From: Flavipsychrobacter sp.
Lineage (GTDB): Bacteria; Bacteroidota; Bacteroidia; Chitinophagales; Chitinophagaceae
Assembly (NCBI GenBank): GCA_016786665.1
Contig: JAEUVZ010000068.1
Coordinates: 1 to 33,690, forward strand
DNA: 33,690 bases
Direction of reading: 5' to 3'
Position numbers and translations under genes: made by a program. The stretch's first letter is position 1. Every line of letters begins with the position of its first letter. Under the pieces are notes generated by a model, which was not told where the DNA came from, searched no databases, and saw nothing but the letters and a program-made list of their open reading frames with translations. Positions 23,236-31,244 of this stretch are shown here, piece after piece.

Positions 23236-23258
23236 CCGCCAAACATCTGCCGTTGCGA

Positions 23259-23831
23259 ATGGAAGCGAGTAAATCAACCATTAATCCTACTGCGGTAGAC
23301 CGTGACCTGGCCTTTGAGCAGGCATTCAGGGAGCATTTTAAAGCGCTCCATGCGTATGCGTTCACCATTATAAAAGATGGAGATGATGCCGAAGAAATAG
23401 TGCAGAATGTGTTTGTAAAGCTGTGGGAACGCCGGGAGCAACTGGGGCAAATCGACTCCCTGAAAGCCTACCTGTACCGCGCCACCTACAACGACAGCCT
23501 CAACTACCTGAAGCACAACAAGGTAAAGGCGGCCTACGAAACCTACGCGAAAGCTACGGGCAGCGACCGGAACGACCCGGTAGACACGCTGAGCACCCGA
23601 GAGCTGCAGGCAAAGATAGACAAGGCCCTGAACGAACTGCCCGAGCAGTGCCGCACCATCTTCCAGATGAGCCGCTTTGAAGAATTGAAGTACCGGGAAA
23701 TAGCAGACCAACTGGGCCTGTCGGTAAAAACAATAGAAAATCAAATGGGGAAAGCGTTGAAAGTGTTGCGGGAGAAGCTGGCGGATTGCCTGCCCCTATT
23801 GTTCCTTTTTATATTCTTAACCCACAAATAG
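23259..23831 (+). CDS. ECF-type RNA polymerase sigma factor
   Basis: A 190-residue sigma-70 family factor of the extracytoplasmic-function type. Region 2 spans about 16-85 (YAFTIIKDGDDAEEIVQNVF then VKLWERREQL) and includes the polymerase-binding and -10 recognition helices. Region 4 spans about 125-180 (ALNELPEQCRTIFQMSRFEE then LKYREIADQLGLSVKTIENQ), the -35 recognition helix-turn-helix. I chose ATG 23259 because an earlier in-frame ATG (23214) lies upstream of the -7 element at 23228. A FecR gene follows after six bases, so this is a FecI/FecR-type signalling pair. The four AGGGGTA-N12-GTTGTC elements nearby are its probable targets. Confidence 0.92.
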   Translation: MEASKSTINPTAVDRDLAFEQAFREHFKALHAYAFTIIKDGDDAEEIVQNVFVKLWERREQLGQIDSLKAYLYRATYNDSLNYLKHNKVKAAYETYAKATGSDRNDPVDTLSTRELQAKIDKALNELPEQCRTIFQMSRFEELKYREIADQLGLSVKTIENQMGKALKVLREKLADCLPLLFLFIFLTHK

Positions 23832-23837
23832 AACAGC

Positions 23838-24839
23838 ATGAACTCGAATTTTAGCAATGTACAGGAAGACCTGCTGGTGAAGTATTTGTTGGGGGAAGCC
23901 ACAGATGCGGAACGCCGGGAAGTGAGCGAATGGATAGAAGCCAGCGCGGAGAACCAGCAATACTATGAGCACTTCGCGCTCATCTGGAACGAAAGCAAGA
24001 AGATAGAGGCCGCCAGCGAAATAAATATAGACGACGCCTGGAACCGCTTCCGGGCACGGACGGGGCAAACCGAACAGCAGGAGGATAACAGCGGGAGTAC
24101 CAAAATAATTCCGCTCAGCTCACGAATGAGCTGGATAAGGGCCGCCGCCGTGCTGGTGGTAGTGGTAGGCGCCGGGTGGATGGCGTACCACATGGCCTGG
24201 AACAACCCCGCCCAACTAATGGCGGTGAACTCGGGCAACTCGGTACTGACCGATACCCTGCCCGATGGCTCTATCGTAACCCTGAATAAAAACTCTTCCA
24301 TCGCCTACAACAGCAAACCGGATGGCGGCATACGCCAGGTGAAGCTGGAAGGGGAAGCCTTCTTCAACGTAGCGCCTGACAAGGAACACCCGTTTGTGAT
24401 AGAAGTGAACGGCAGCAAAGTAACCGTAGTAGGCACCTCCTTCAACATAAAGAGCACGGCGGAAAAAACAGAAGTAGTGGTAGAGACCGGGATAGTGGAC
24501 GTAGAAAAGAAAAACAATAAGGTAACCCTACGCCCTAACCAAAAAGCAACCGTGTTTGCCGATAAGGACAACCCGGTAAAAGAAAGCGCGGATGATGAAC
24601 TTTACAATTATTACAAAACCAAAGAATTTGTGTGCCGCAAAACCCCGCTATCGCGCCTGGTAGAGGTACTGAACGAAGCATTTGGGGTGAACATTGTTAT
24701 CAGTAATCCCCGGCTGAACGGTGTGCGTATCAGCACTACATTCAGCTACAACGACGGTCTACAGGAAGCGCTGCGAGTGGTAGAAATCAACACCGACGCC
24801 ACCATACAACAAAGCGGAAACAGCATAACCCTGCAATAA
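23838..24839 (+). CDS. FecR-family anti-sigma factor (with DUF4974-type C-terminus)
   Basis: A 333-residue single-pass inner-membrane regulator. The cytoplasmic N-terminus has the sigma-binding region typical of Bacteroidota FecR (LLVKYLLGEATDAERREVSE then WIEASAENQQYYEHF). One membrane segment follows (about 99-119, WIRAAAVLVVVVGAGWMAYH). The periplasmic FecR domain (about 130-240) includes LPDGSIVTLNKNSSIAY, VKLEGEAFFNVAPDKEHPFV and VVGTSFNIK. The DUF4974-type end (about 262-333) starts FVCRKTPLSRLVEVLNEAFG. It should hold the sigma factor inactive until a signal arrives from an outer-membrane STN domain. It lies six bases after the sigma gene and six bases before the STN-bearing gene, so all three are surely one operon. 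Confidence 0.93.
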   Translation: MNSNFSNVQEDLLVKYLLGEATDAERREVSEWIEASAENQQYYEHFALIWNESKKIEAASEINIDDAWNRFRARTGQTEQQEDNSGSTKIIPLSSRMSWIRAAAVLVVVVGAGWMAYHMAWNNPAQLMAVNSGNSVLTDTLPDGSIVTLNKNSSIAYNSKPDGGIRQVKLEGEAFFNVAPDKEHPFVIEVNGSKVTVVGTSFNIKSTAEKTEVVVETGIVDVEKKNNKVTLRPNQKATVFADKDNPVKESADDELYNYYKTKEFVCRKTPLSRLVEVLNEAFGVNIVISNPRLNGVRISTTFSYNDGLQEALRVVEINTDATIQQSGNSITLQ

Positions 24840-24845
24840 CCATCC

Positions 24846-26696
24846 ATGAATTCCCGAACGGCCAGAACAATACTATTCTTCTTTGCGGCATTCCTGGTAG
24901 GCCTATCAGCGAATGCCCAAAGCCTGCTGAACAAACAGGTAACCATAACAGCCAATAAAGAAAAGCTGGGTACGGTACTGAAAAAAATAGAAAAACAAGG
25001 AGGCTTTTATTTCTCCTATACCGGCAATATCGTAAACCCGGATAGCCTGGTGAGCATCAGCATACAGAACAGGACGGTACGCCAAACCCTGGATGTATTG
25101 TTTGAGGGCAGGCTGGAGTATGAAGAAACGGAGAAACACATAATACTGAAGCGGGGAGCCCAGCAGGTATGGTACGCCAGCGGCTATGTATACGATAAAA
25201 ACACCGGCGAGAAACTGAGCTACGCCAGTGTGTACGAACGCCGCCAACTGGTCTCTACCATGACCAATGAGCAGGGCTACTACCGCCTGAAGCTGAAAGA
25301 CCGCAGCCAGCCCGCACAAATCAGCATCAGCAAGAGCTGGTATATAGATACCACTATCACCGTGCGCCCGGAAGGAGCGCACGAACTGAACGTGAGCATC
25401 CTGCCGCGGGAAAATAACCTGGACACCATTATCGTTACGCCCGACGTGGACGGCTCATGGCTGAGCAAGCTGTTCGTATCCTCGCGCCAGCGGATGGGCA
25501 GTATCAACATGTCAAAGTTCTTTGTAAACATGCCGGTGCAGGCATCCTTTACCCCAGGCCTCGGCACACACGGAAAAATGAGCGGGCAGGTGGTGAATAA
25601 ATTCTCCTTCAATGTAGTGGGCGGCTATACGGCCGGAACCAACGGCGCGGAAATAGGCCTGCTGTTCAACATTAACAAGAAGGACGCAAAATATACCCAG
25701 GTGGCCGGTGCCTTTAACATGGTAGGCGGCAATGTGTACGGTACACAGATAGGCGGACTCTACAACCAGGTGATGGACTCGGTAGAAGGCGTACAGATAA
25801 GCGGCGGCGCCAATAATGTAAAAGGCCCGGTAAAGGGCATACAGATAGGCGGCATATACAACAACACCCGAAAGAATATACACGGCACGCAAATAAGTGG
25901 CGGGCTGAACATCATTCAGCGCGATGTGCAGGGCGGGCAGGTAGGCGGCTTTGGCAACTATGCGCAGGACAGCGTGACGGGAACCCAGGTTTCCGGCTTT
26001 GGCAACTATTCCGGCGGCACTACCAACGGCGTACAGGTAACCGGCTTTGGTAACTACTCCCGCGGCAATGTAGACGGGGGCCAGGTATCGGCGGGTATCA
26101 ACATAGCGGGTGAGGAAATGAATGGCGCGCAGATAGGCGGCCTGTTCAACTACGCCCGGCGCATGAACGGGTTCCAGCTCGGATTCTTTAACTACGCCGA
26201 TACTTCCACGGGCTTCAGCTTTGGCTTCCTGAACATCGTGCGGAAGGGCTATCATAAAGCCAGCATATCGGCCAATGAAGTGTTTAATACCAATGCCGCC
26301 TTCAAAACAGGCAATTCGCGGTACTACAGCGTTCTGTTCCTCAGCGCCAACCTGGGCAACCAGCAGGCTTATTCCTACGGCTACGGCATAGGCACCGAAA
26401 TAAAACTGGCAAAGCGCCTGGCGCTATCGCCTGAGCTATCGGCGCACTACCTGTATATGGGAGGGGGCGCCTGGGATATCAACATCCTCAACCGGGCGAC
26501 GCTTAACCTGCAATACAAATGTACCGGCTGGTTAACCGTTTTCGCCGGTCCCGCCTACTCTATCTACTATACCGACCAGCAAACCTTCTTCAAAGACTAC
26601 AAAAGCCACCCGGCGCCTGCGGGCTACAAAATAGATGTGCACAACGCCCATACCACCGGCTGGATAGGCTGGAGTGCGGGCATAAATCTCTTCTAA
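24846..26696 (+). CDS. Outer-membrane signal protein: STN + carboxypeptidase-regulatory domain + surface repeats
   Basis: A 616-residue exported protein. Order of parts: signal peptide (1-25, ending SANAQ); STN domain (about 28-102: QVTITANKEKLGTVLKKIEK ... RTVRQTLDVLFEG); a carboxypeptidase-regulatory-like beta domain (about 108-190); a surface-repeat region (about 245-465) of some ten units of 18-21 residues built on G-x-Q-(I/V)-(G/S)-G-(F/L/I)-x-N-(Y/N); then strands ending in a C-terminal aromatic (AGINLF), which suggests a small outer-membrane barrel. The repeats resemble those of LA_2272-type surface-repeat proteins (recognised by eye). STN domains normally sit on TonB-dependent transducers and contact FecR; here there is no TonB plug. 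It is the third gene of the sigma-fecR operon. Confidence 0.85.
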   Translation: MNSRTARTILFFFAAFLVGLSANAQSLLNKQVTITANKEKLGTVLKKIEKQGGFYFSYTGNIVNPDSLVSISIQNRTVRQTLDVLFEGRLEYEETEKHIILKRGAQQVWYASGYVYDKNTGEKLSYASVYERRQLVSTMTNEQGYYRLKLKDRSQPAQISISKSWYIDTTITVRPEGAHELNVSILPRENNLDTIIVTPDVDGSWLSKLFVSSRQRMGSINMSKFFVNMPVQASFTPGLGTHGKMSGQVVNKFSFNVVGGYTAGTNGAEIGLLFNINKKDAKYTQVAGAFNMVGGNVYGTQIGGLYNQVMDSVEGVQISGGANNVKGPVKGIQIGGIYNNTRKNIHGTQISGGLNIIQRDVQGGQVGGFGNYAQDSVTGTQVSGFGNYSGGTTNGVQVTGFGNYSRGNVDGGQVSAGINIAGEEMNGAQIGGLFNYARRMNGFQLGFFNYADTSTGFSFGFLNIVRKGYHKASISANEVFNTNAAFKTGNSRYYSVLFLSANLGNQQAYSYGYGIGTEIKLAKRLALSPELSAHYLYMGGGAWDINILNRATLNLQYKCTGWLTVFAGPAYSIYYTDQQTFFKDYKSHPAPAGYKIDVHNAHTTGWIGWSAGINLF

Positions 26697-26715
26697 AAAA
26701 ATTACCGGCGGGGAT

Positions 26716-26740
26716 AGGGGTAAAGTGCCGTTTCGTTGTC
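26716..26740 (+). promoter_or_regulatory. Regulon element P2 (putative ECF promoter)
   Basis: AGGGGTA (26716-26722), 12 bases, GTTGTC (26735-26740), then CTA. It lies in the 68-base gap after the STN gene and directs transcription of the second surface-repeat gene. Confidence 0.75.
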
Positions 26741-26764
26741 CTATATAAAATGGACAATAATAGT

Positions 26765-27919
26765 ATGACAGCACGAATACTCAGCCTGGCCCTGGCTGCC
26801 AGCCTCATCACCGGCACCGCCCAGGCCCAGGAAGAGCCACAGGAACAGAAACGCCAAAAGACGGTCAATATCGGCCTGGTGTACCCCATCAGCACAACGG
26901 GACTGAACGCCCCTAATACCATCAACTACTTTTCCACCAATGCTATTGGCGGTATCTCCTACGACGAACGCTCGTTCTGCGCCTCGGGCGTTACCAATAT
27001 AGTGAAGCACAATGCCAACGGGGTGATCGCGGCCGGATTTTCCAACCACATCTCCAACGATGCCAGCGGCTTGCAGGCTGCCGGCTTTATGAATACGGTG
27101 AACGGCAACAGCCAGGGGGTACAGGCGGCAGGATTCGGCAACTACAGCGGCAGCATTAAAGGCGTGCAGATGGGTGGTTTTATCAATATCACCCGCGGGC
27201 AGGTGAAAGGGCTGCAGGCCGCGGGATTCGCTAACCTGGCTTCCGACGCCGATGTACAGCTCAGCGGCTTCCTGAACAGGACGCATACCACCAATACCCA
27301 GTTCGGGGGCTTCATTAATGTAGCCAAACACGTACACGGGGCCCAGGTATCGGGCTTCATCAACGTGGCAGAAAAGGTAGATGGCGTACAACTGGCAGGA
27401 TTCATAAACATAGCCGACAGTTGCGACTATCCCATCGGGCTCATCAACATAATGCGGAAAGGAGAAATGAACCTGGGCGTATCGATAGACGAAAGCCAAA
27501 CGGCGATAGTAGCGTTCCGCTCGGGCGGTAAAAAACTCTATGGTATACTGGGTGCCGGTATCAACCTGCAGCAGGCCTCCATAGGCACCGACGGCGCCTG
27601 GCCCTTCTACGCACTGGAGGGTGGCCTGGGAGCGCACATCAATATCAGCAGGCATTTCCGGGTGAACCTGGAAGGTGTGGTCACCACTATATCCGATTTC
27701 TATGTAGGCTACTACATGCGCACATCGCTGCGGGTGATGCCATCACTTACCCTGGCGCAGCACGTAGAACTGTTCGCCGGACCGACCATTAACATGGAAG
27801 AAAGCTCCGTGAACGGTGGCTTTGGCTTACGCAGCAACTACACCTGGGGCAACAACTTCTGGAGCAGCCTCCGCGGGCTGTATATAGGAGCCGTAGGAGG
27901 TATTTCGTATAAATTCTAA
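26765..27919 (+). CDS. Surface-repeat outer-membrane protein, paralogue of the STN protein's C-terminal half
   Basis: A 384-residue exported protein. Signal peptide about 1-21 (ARILSLALAASLITGTAQA). Residues about 82-230 hold at least seven G-(V/L/A)-Q-x-(A/G/S)-G-F-x-N units (GLQAAGFMN, GVQAAGFGNY, GVQMGGFIN, GLQAAGFAN, GAQVSGFIN, GVQLAGFIN), then IGLINIMRKGE, which mirrors FGFLNIVRKGY of the upstream protein. The end is beta-rich with a terminal aromatic (GAVGGISYKF). It lacks the STN and regulatory domains. Function unknown; a beta-solenoid leading into a barrel is a guess. ATG 26750 is also in frame, but it would lie almost at the predicted transcription start; ATG 26765 leaves a short leader like that of P4. 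Confidence 0.82.
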   Translation: MTARILSLALAASLITGTAQAQEEPQEQKRQKTVNIGLVYPISTTGLNAPNTINYFSTNAIGGISYDERSFCASGVTNIVKHNANGVIAAGFSNHISNDASGLQAAGFMNTVNGNSQGVQAAGFGNYSGSIKGVQMGGFINITRGQVKGLQAAGFANLASDADVQLSGFLNRTHTTNTQFGGFINVAKHVHGAQVSGFINVAEKVDGVQLAGFINIADSCDYPIGLINIMRKGEMNLGVSIDESQTAIVAFRSGGKKLYGILGAGINLQQASIGTDGAWPFYALEGGLGAHINISRHFRVNLEGVVTTISDFYVGYYMRTSLRVMPSLTLAQHVELFAGPTINMEESSVNGGFGLRSNYTWGNNFWSSLRGLYIGAVGGISYKF

Positions 27920-27938
27920 AAAAATCGCCCCGCTGCAT

Positions 27939-27963
27939 AGGGGTAAGGGGCCGCCACGTTGTC
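27939..27963 (+). promoter_or_regulatory. Regulon element P3 (putative ECF promoter)
   Basis: AGGGGTA (27939-27945), 12 bases, GTTGTC (27958-27963), then CCA. It precedes the GIN-domain lipoprotein gene with a leader of about 40 bases. Confidence 0.75.
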
Positions 27964-28012
27964 CCATACAGGTAACCAAACACATTATTCAATTATTTTC
28001 AATTAACACCAG

Positions 28013-28681
28013 ATGAAACGTATTGTAACATTTTCAGCGATCGTATTAAGTACAGCAGTATTATTCGGCTCCTGCCGCAAGAACTCCATGGTAGGCCGCG
28101 GCTCCGTAGAGTCGGAAACCCGCACACTTTCCTCATTTACCTCCATAGAGGCCAATGGCAGCACGGATATAGAAATCTATGCATCTAACACCAATAAAGT
28201 CATCGTAACGGGTTACGGCAACCTGATACCCATTTATGAGACCGAAGTACACGGAAAAACCCTTCACCTGGAATTTAAAGAAGGCTACTGGAACATCCGC
28301 AACAACAACATTAAGGTGACCGTATATACCACCGACATGAACGCTATTCACCTGAATGGTTCCGGGAATGTGAACATACATGAAGACATGAACGCACACT
28401 CTATGGAAGTAGACGTGAACGGTTCCGGTAACATCTATATAGATAACAACAAGTTCGACAACTTCGATTGCAAGATAAATGGTTCCGGTAATGTGAAGGC
28501 ACGGGCCGCGGAATGCGATGATGTATATGCGAAAATATCCGGCTCCGGCGATATAGAAATAACCGTCAACGATTTACTGGACGCCCGGATATCCGGCTCC
28601 GGCGATATAGACTACTGGGGTTCGCCAGAAGTGGTGAACACAGACGTTTCCGGCTCCGGGAAAGTCACCAAACGTAACTAA
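28013..28681 (+). CDS. GIN-domain (DUF2807) lipoprotein
   Basis: A 222-residue predicted lipoprotein. The signal peptide ends in the lipobox LFGS-C21. The mature part is the head-GIN/DUF2807 (putative auto-transporter adhesin head) domain: a beta-solenoid with repeated (N/S)GSG(N/D) turns (LNGSGNVNIHEDM, VNGSGNIYIDNN, INGSGNVKARA, ISGSGDIEITV, ISGSGDIDYWG, VSGSGKVTKRN), one every 19-22 residues. It begins with the FTSIEANGSTDIEIY block usual for the family. Function of the family is unsettled; a cell-surface or periplasmic binding role is inferred. It has its own P3 element upstream and a strong terminator after it, so it is a single-gene unit of the regulon. Confidence 0.9.
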   Translation: MKRIVTFSAIVLSTAVLFGSCRKNSMVGRGSVESETRTLSSFTSIEANGSTDIEIYASNTNKVIVTGYGNLIPIYETEVHGKTLHLEFKEGYWNIRNNNIKVTVYTTDMNAIHLNGSGNVNIHEDMNAHSMEVDVNGSGNIYIDNNKFDNFDCKINGSGNVKARAAECDDVYAKISGSGDIEITVNDLLDARISGSGDIDYWGSPEVVNTDVSGSGKVTKRN

Positions 28682-28696
28682 GCCTTACCGGTACTG

Positions 28697-28728
28697 ATAC
28701 CCTCCGCACAACGGAGGGTATTTTTTTT
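28697..28728 (+). terminator. Strong intrinsic terminator after the GIN-domain gene
   Basis: A 10-bp perfect stem (ATACCCTCCG 28697-28706 with CGGAGGGTAT 28712-28721), a 5-base loop and a run of eight T (28721-28728) lie 15 bases after the stop codon. Confidence 0.9.
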
Positions 28729-28740
28729 GAGAATCGCGAT

Positions 28741-28765
28741 AGGGGTAACGTGCGGATAAGTTGTC
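28741..28765 (+). promoter_or_regulatory. Regulon element P4 (putative ECF promoter)
   Basis: AGGGGTA (28741-28747), 12 bases, GTTGTC (28760-28765), then CTA. It lies between the terminator at 28697 and the TonB-dependent receptor start at 28785, leaving a leader of about 10-15 bases. Confidence 0.75.
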
Positions 28766-28784
28766 CTACTGCAAACACACTAAC

Positions 28785-31199
28785 ATGGCTTTACGCATAC
28801 CTGCACTCACGCTCTGCGCTACCCTGCTGCTATCGCAGCAAAGTAAGGCACAGCAGCACACCGACACCACCCAAACCACCGTCCCCCATCAACTGAAACA
28901 AAATGTACATGGCCGCGTGCTGGATGCCGCATCGCAGCAGCCGCTTCCCGGCACCGTGGTGGTGCTCGTATCCGACAACACCATTAATACCACCACCGAT
29001 GCGCAAGGTTACTTTACGCTGCGCGGGGTACCGCTGGGGCGCCAGTCGTTCCTGTTCCTGTATACGGGCTTCGAGAAGTACACCGCTTTCGAGGTGCCGG
29101 TCATCACGGGAAAGCAGCCCGAACTGAACGTATCGCTGAACGAAAGCCTGGAAGAACTGGGCGAAGTGACCATAGTAGCCGAAAAGGACAAGATAAAACC
29201 GATGAACGAATTTGCGACGGTGAGCGCGCGTTCCTTCTCCGTAGAAGAGACCAGGCGATACGCTGCCTCTATAGCCGACCCGGCCCGTATGGTGATGAAC
29301 TTCCCCGGCGTATCGAACAGCGGCGATATGGACAACAGCATAGTAGTACGCGGTAACTCGCCCAAGGGGGTATTGTGGCGGCTGGAAGGAATAGAGATAC
29401 CCAACCCCAATCACCTGAGCGGACTGGGCGCTTCCGGAGGCGCTATCAGTATGCTGAACGCCAATACACTGGGCAACTGCGACTTTTATACCGGCGCTTT
29501 CGCCCCGGAAATCGGTAACGCCTTGTCGGGCGCTTTCGATATCAACTTCCGCAATGGTAATACCGAGCGCTATGAACATACGGTGCAGGTGGGCACCATG
29601 GGTGTGGAAGTAGCCACCGAAGGGCCTTTCCAGAAAGGAAAAAAAGCATCGTACCTGCTCAACTACCGCTACTCTACCCTGGCGCTGCTGGAAAAATTCA
29701 TCACTATAGGCAGCGGCGCGATGCCCAACTACCAGGACATGGCCTTTAAGGTAAACCTGCCAGCGGGCAAAGCCGGCACCTTCAGCCTGTTCGGGTTGGG
29801 TGGTTACAACCGCATTCTGCAGCAGGCGGAAGCCGACAGCAGCAAATGGGATGAGGTGAACAATAATATATCCTTCAATAGCAATACCCGCATGGGTGTA
29901 GCCGGTATAGCACACCAATACTTCCTGGGGCCGAACGCCTACATCAAGACGGTACTGTCGGGTTCGCACATGCGCTCGCTGCAGGAAGCCGACACCCTGA
30001 ATCCCGGTGATGGTTACCGCCGCAACCCGATAGAGCATACGGCTTTTATCAATAATGCCTACCGCGCTTCCGTGTTCTTCAATCAAAAACTCAACGCCCG
30101 CCATACGTTCCGGACCGGCGTAATAGCACAACAACTCTCTTACGATTTTAACTCCCGCTATTACAATGGCAGCGAGCAGCAATGGAAAAACATCATCAGC
30201 AGCGATGGGAATACACAGTTCTACCAGGCGTACCTACAGTGGAAGGCACGCCTGACCGACAAACTGACACTGGTAGGCGGTGCGCATGGCTCGTACCTGG
30301 CCCTGAACGGGAAGTACAGCATAGAGCCGCGCGCATCGCTGGGCTACCAGCTAAAGAGCAGCCGTATAACGCTGGCCGCAGGCATGCACAGCAAGCCCGA
30401 ACATATTTCTACCTACATGTTTCAGAATACGGCACAGGGTACGCCCAATAGCACACCCAACAAAAACCTGGACCTTCTCCGCGCCTTTCACGGAGTGGCA
30501 GGCTACGACGTAACCGTACTGAAAAAGCTGCGGGTAAAAGCAGAAGCCTACTACCAGCACCTCTACAACATACCCGTGGAGCAAGACCCGGCCAGTGGCT
30601 TCTCCATAATGAACGCTGAGAATATCTATTCGCTGCTGGAGCTGAACAAGCCACTGGTGAGCAGGGGCACCGGCGATAACTACGGTGTGGATGTGAGCCT
30701 GGAGCGCCCCTTCAGCAATGGGTATTACCTCCTGGCTTCCGGCTCTTTGTTCAGCGCCACTTATACCACTTACAGCGGAGAACGCTACAACAGCCGCTAC
30801 AACCGCGGCCACCAGCTAAACCTGATAGGCGGAAAAGAATTTAAACTGAATGCGAAAGGCCGGAGTATCCTTGGGCTGAACGGGAAACTACTCTACAGCG
30901 GCGGCCTCCGGGAATCGCCGATAGACGGGGCTGCATCTGTGCAGCAGCGGAGACAGGTATTGGTAGCCGGACGCTACTTTACCAGCCGGGGCCCCGACTA
31001 TTTCCGCGCCGATATCAGCGCCTACTACAAGATGAACCGCAAGTCGGCAACCCATACGCTGCAGTTGGATATACAAAACGTCACCAACCGGCAGAATTAC
31101 TTTTTATCCTACTTCGATAGCGGCAGCGGAACGATAAAAACAGTGAACCAGTTAGGAATAATACCAACGATCAGTTACAGAATTGATTTTCATTGGTAA
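28785..31199 (+). CDS. TonB-dependent receptor with carboxypeptidase-regulatory N-terminal domain
   Basis: An 804-residue outer-membrane transporter. Signal peptide about 1-23 (ending QQSKAQ). A carboxypeptidase-regulatory-like domain follows (about 35-120: VHGRVLDAASQQPLPGTVVV ... DAQGYFTLRGVPLGRQSFLF), then the TonB plug (about 125-250: ARMVMNFPGVSNSGDMDNSI, VVRGNSPKGVLWRLEGIEIP) and a long beta-barrel ending in an aromatic (ISYRIDFHW). There is no STN domain and no SusD partner, so it is not a classical FecA-type transducer or Sus pair. I chose ATG 28785: an in-frame TTG at 28761 lies inside the P4 element. Substrate unknown. It has its own P4 promoter and terminator, as the last unit of the putative regulon. 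Confidence 0.9.
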   Translation: MALRIPALTLCATLLLSQQSKAQQHTDTTQTTVPHQLKQNVHGRVLDAASQQPLPGTVVVLVSDNTINTTTDAQGYFTLRGVPLGRQSFLFLYTGFEKYTAFEVPVITGKQPELNVSLNESLEELGEVTIVAEKDKIKPMNEFATVSARSFSVEETRRYAASIADPARMVMNFPGVSNSGDMDNSIVVRGNSPKGVLWRLEGIEIPNPNHLSGLGASGGAISMLNANTLGNCDFYTGAFAPEIGNALSGAFDINFRNGNTERYEHTVQVGTMGVEVATEGPFQKGKKASYLLNYRYSTLALLEKFITIGSGAMPNYQDMAFKVNLPAGKAGTFSLFGLGGYNRILQQAEADSSKWDEVNNNISFNSNTRMGVAGIAHQYFLGPNAYIKTVLSGSHMRSLQEADTLNPGDGYRRNPIEHTAFINNAYRASVFFNQKLNARHTFRTGVIAQQLSYDFNSRYYNGSEQQWKNIISSDGNTQFYQAYLQWKARLTDKLTLVGGAHGSYLALNGKYSIEPRASLGYQLKSSRITLAAGMHSKPEHISTYMFQNTAQGTPNSTPNKNLDLLRAFHGVAGYDVTVLKKLRVKAEAYYQHLYNIPVEQDPASGFSIMNAENIYSLLELNKPLVSRGTGDNYGVDVSLERPFSNGYYLLASGSLFSATYTTYSGERYNSRYNRGHQLNLIGGKEFKLNAKGRSILGLNGKLLYSGGLRESPIDGAASVQQRRQVLVAGRYFTSRGPDYFRADISAYYKMNRKSATHTLQLDIQNVTNRQNYFLSYFDSGSGTIKTVNQLGIIPTISYRIDFHW

Positions 31200-31205
31200 T
31201 GTGTG

Positions 31206-31230
31206 ATCCCCTGTTTTTACAGGGGATTTT
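31206..31230. terminator. Intrinsic terminator between convergent genes
   Basis: A 9-bp perfect stem (ATCCCCTGT 31206-31214 with ACAGGGGAT 31219-31227), a TTTT loop and a T-rich flank lie between the receptor gene and the leftward metallo-hydrolase gene. Confidence 0.85.
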
Positions 31231-31244
31231 CATTTCTTCCACAT

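Noticed and set aside
28761-28784. TTG start of the TonB receptor at 28761
   Set aside because: It lies within the GTTGTC half of P4, upstream of any likely transcript start; ATG 28785 opens a proper signal peptide.
28830-30182. 450-codon minus-strand frame opposite the TonB-dependent receptor
   Set aside because: Antisense shadow; the plus strand carries a complete receptor with signal peptide, plug and barrel.
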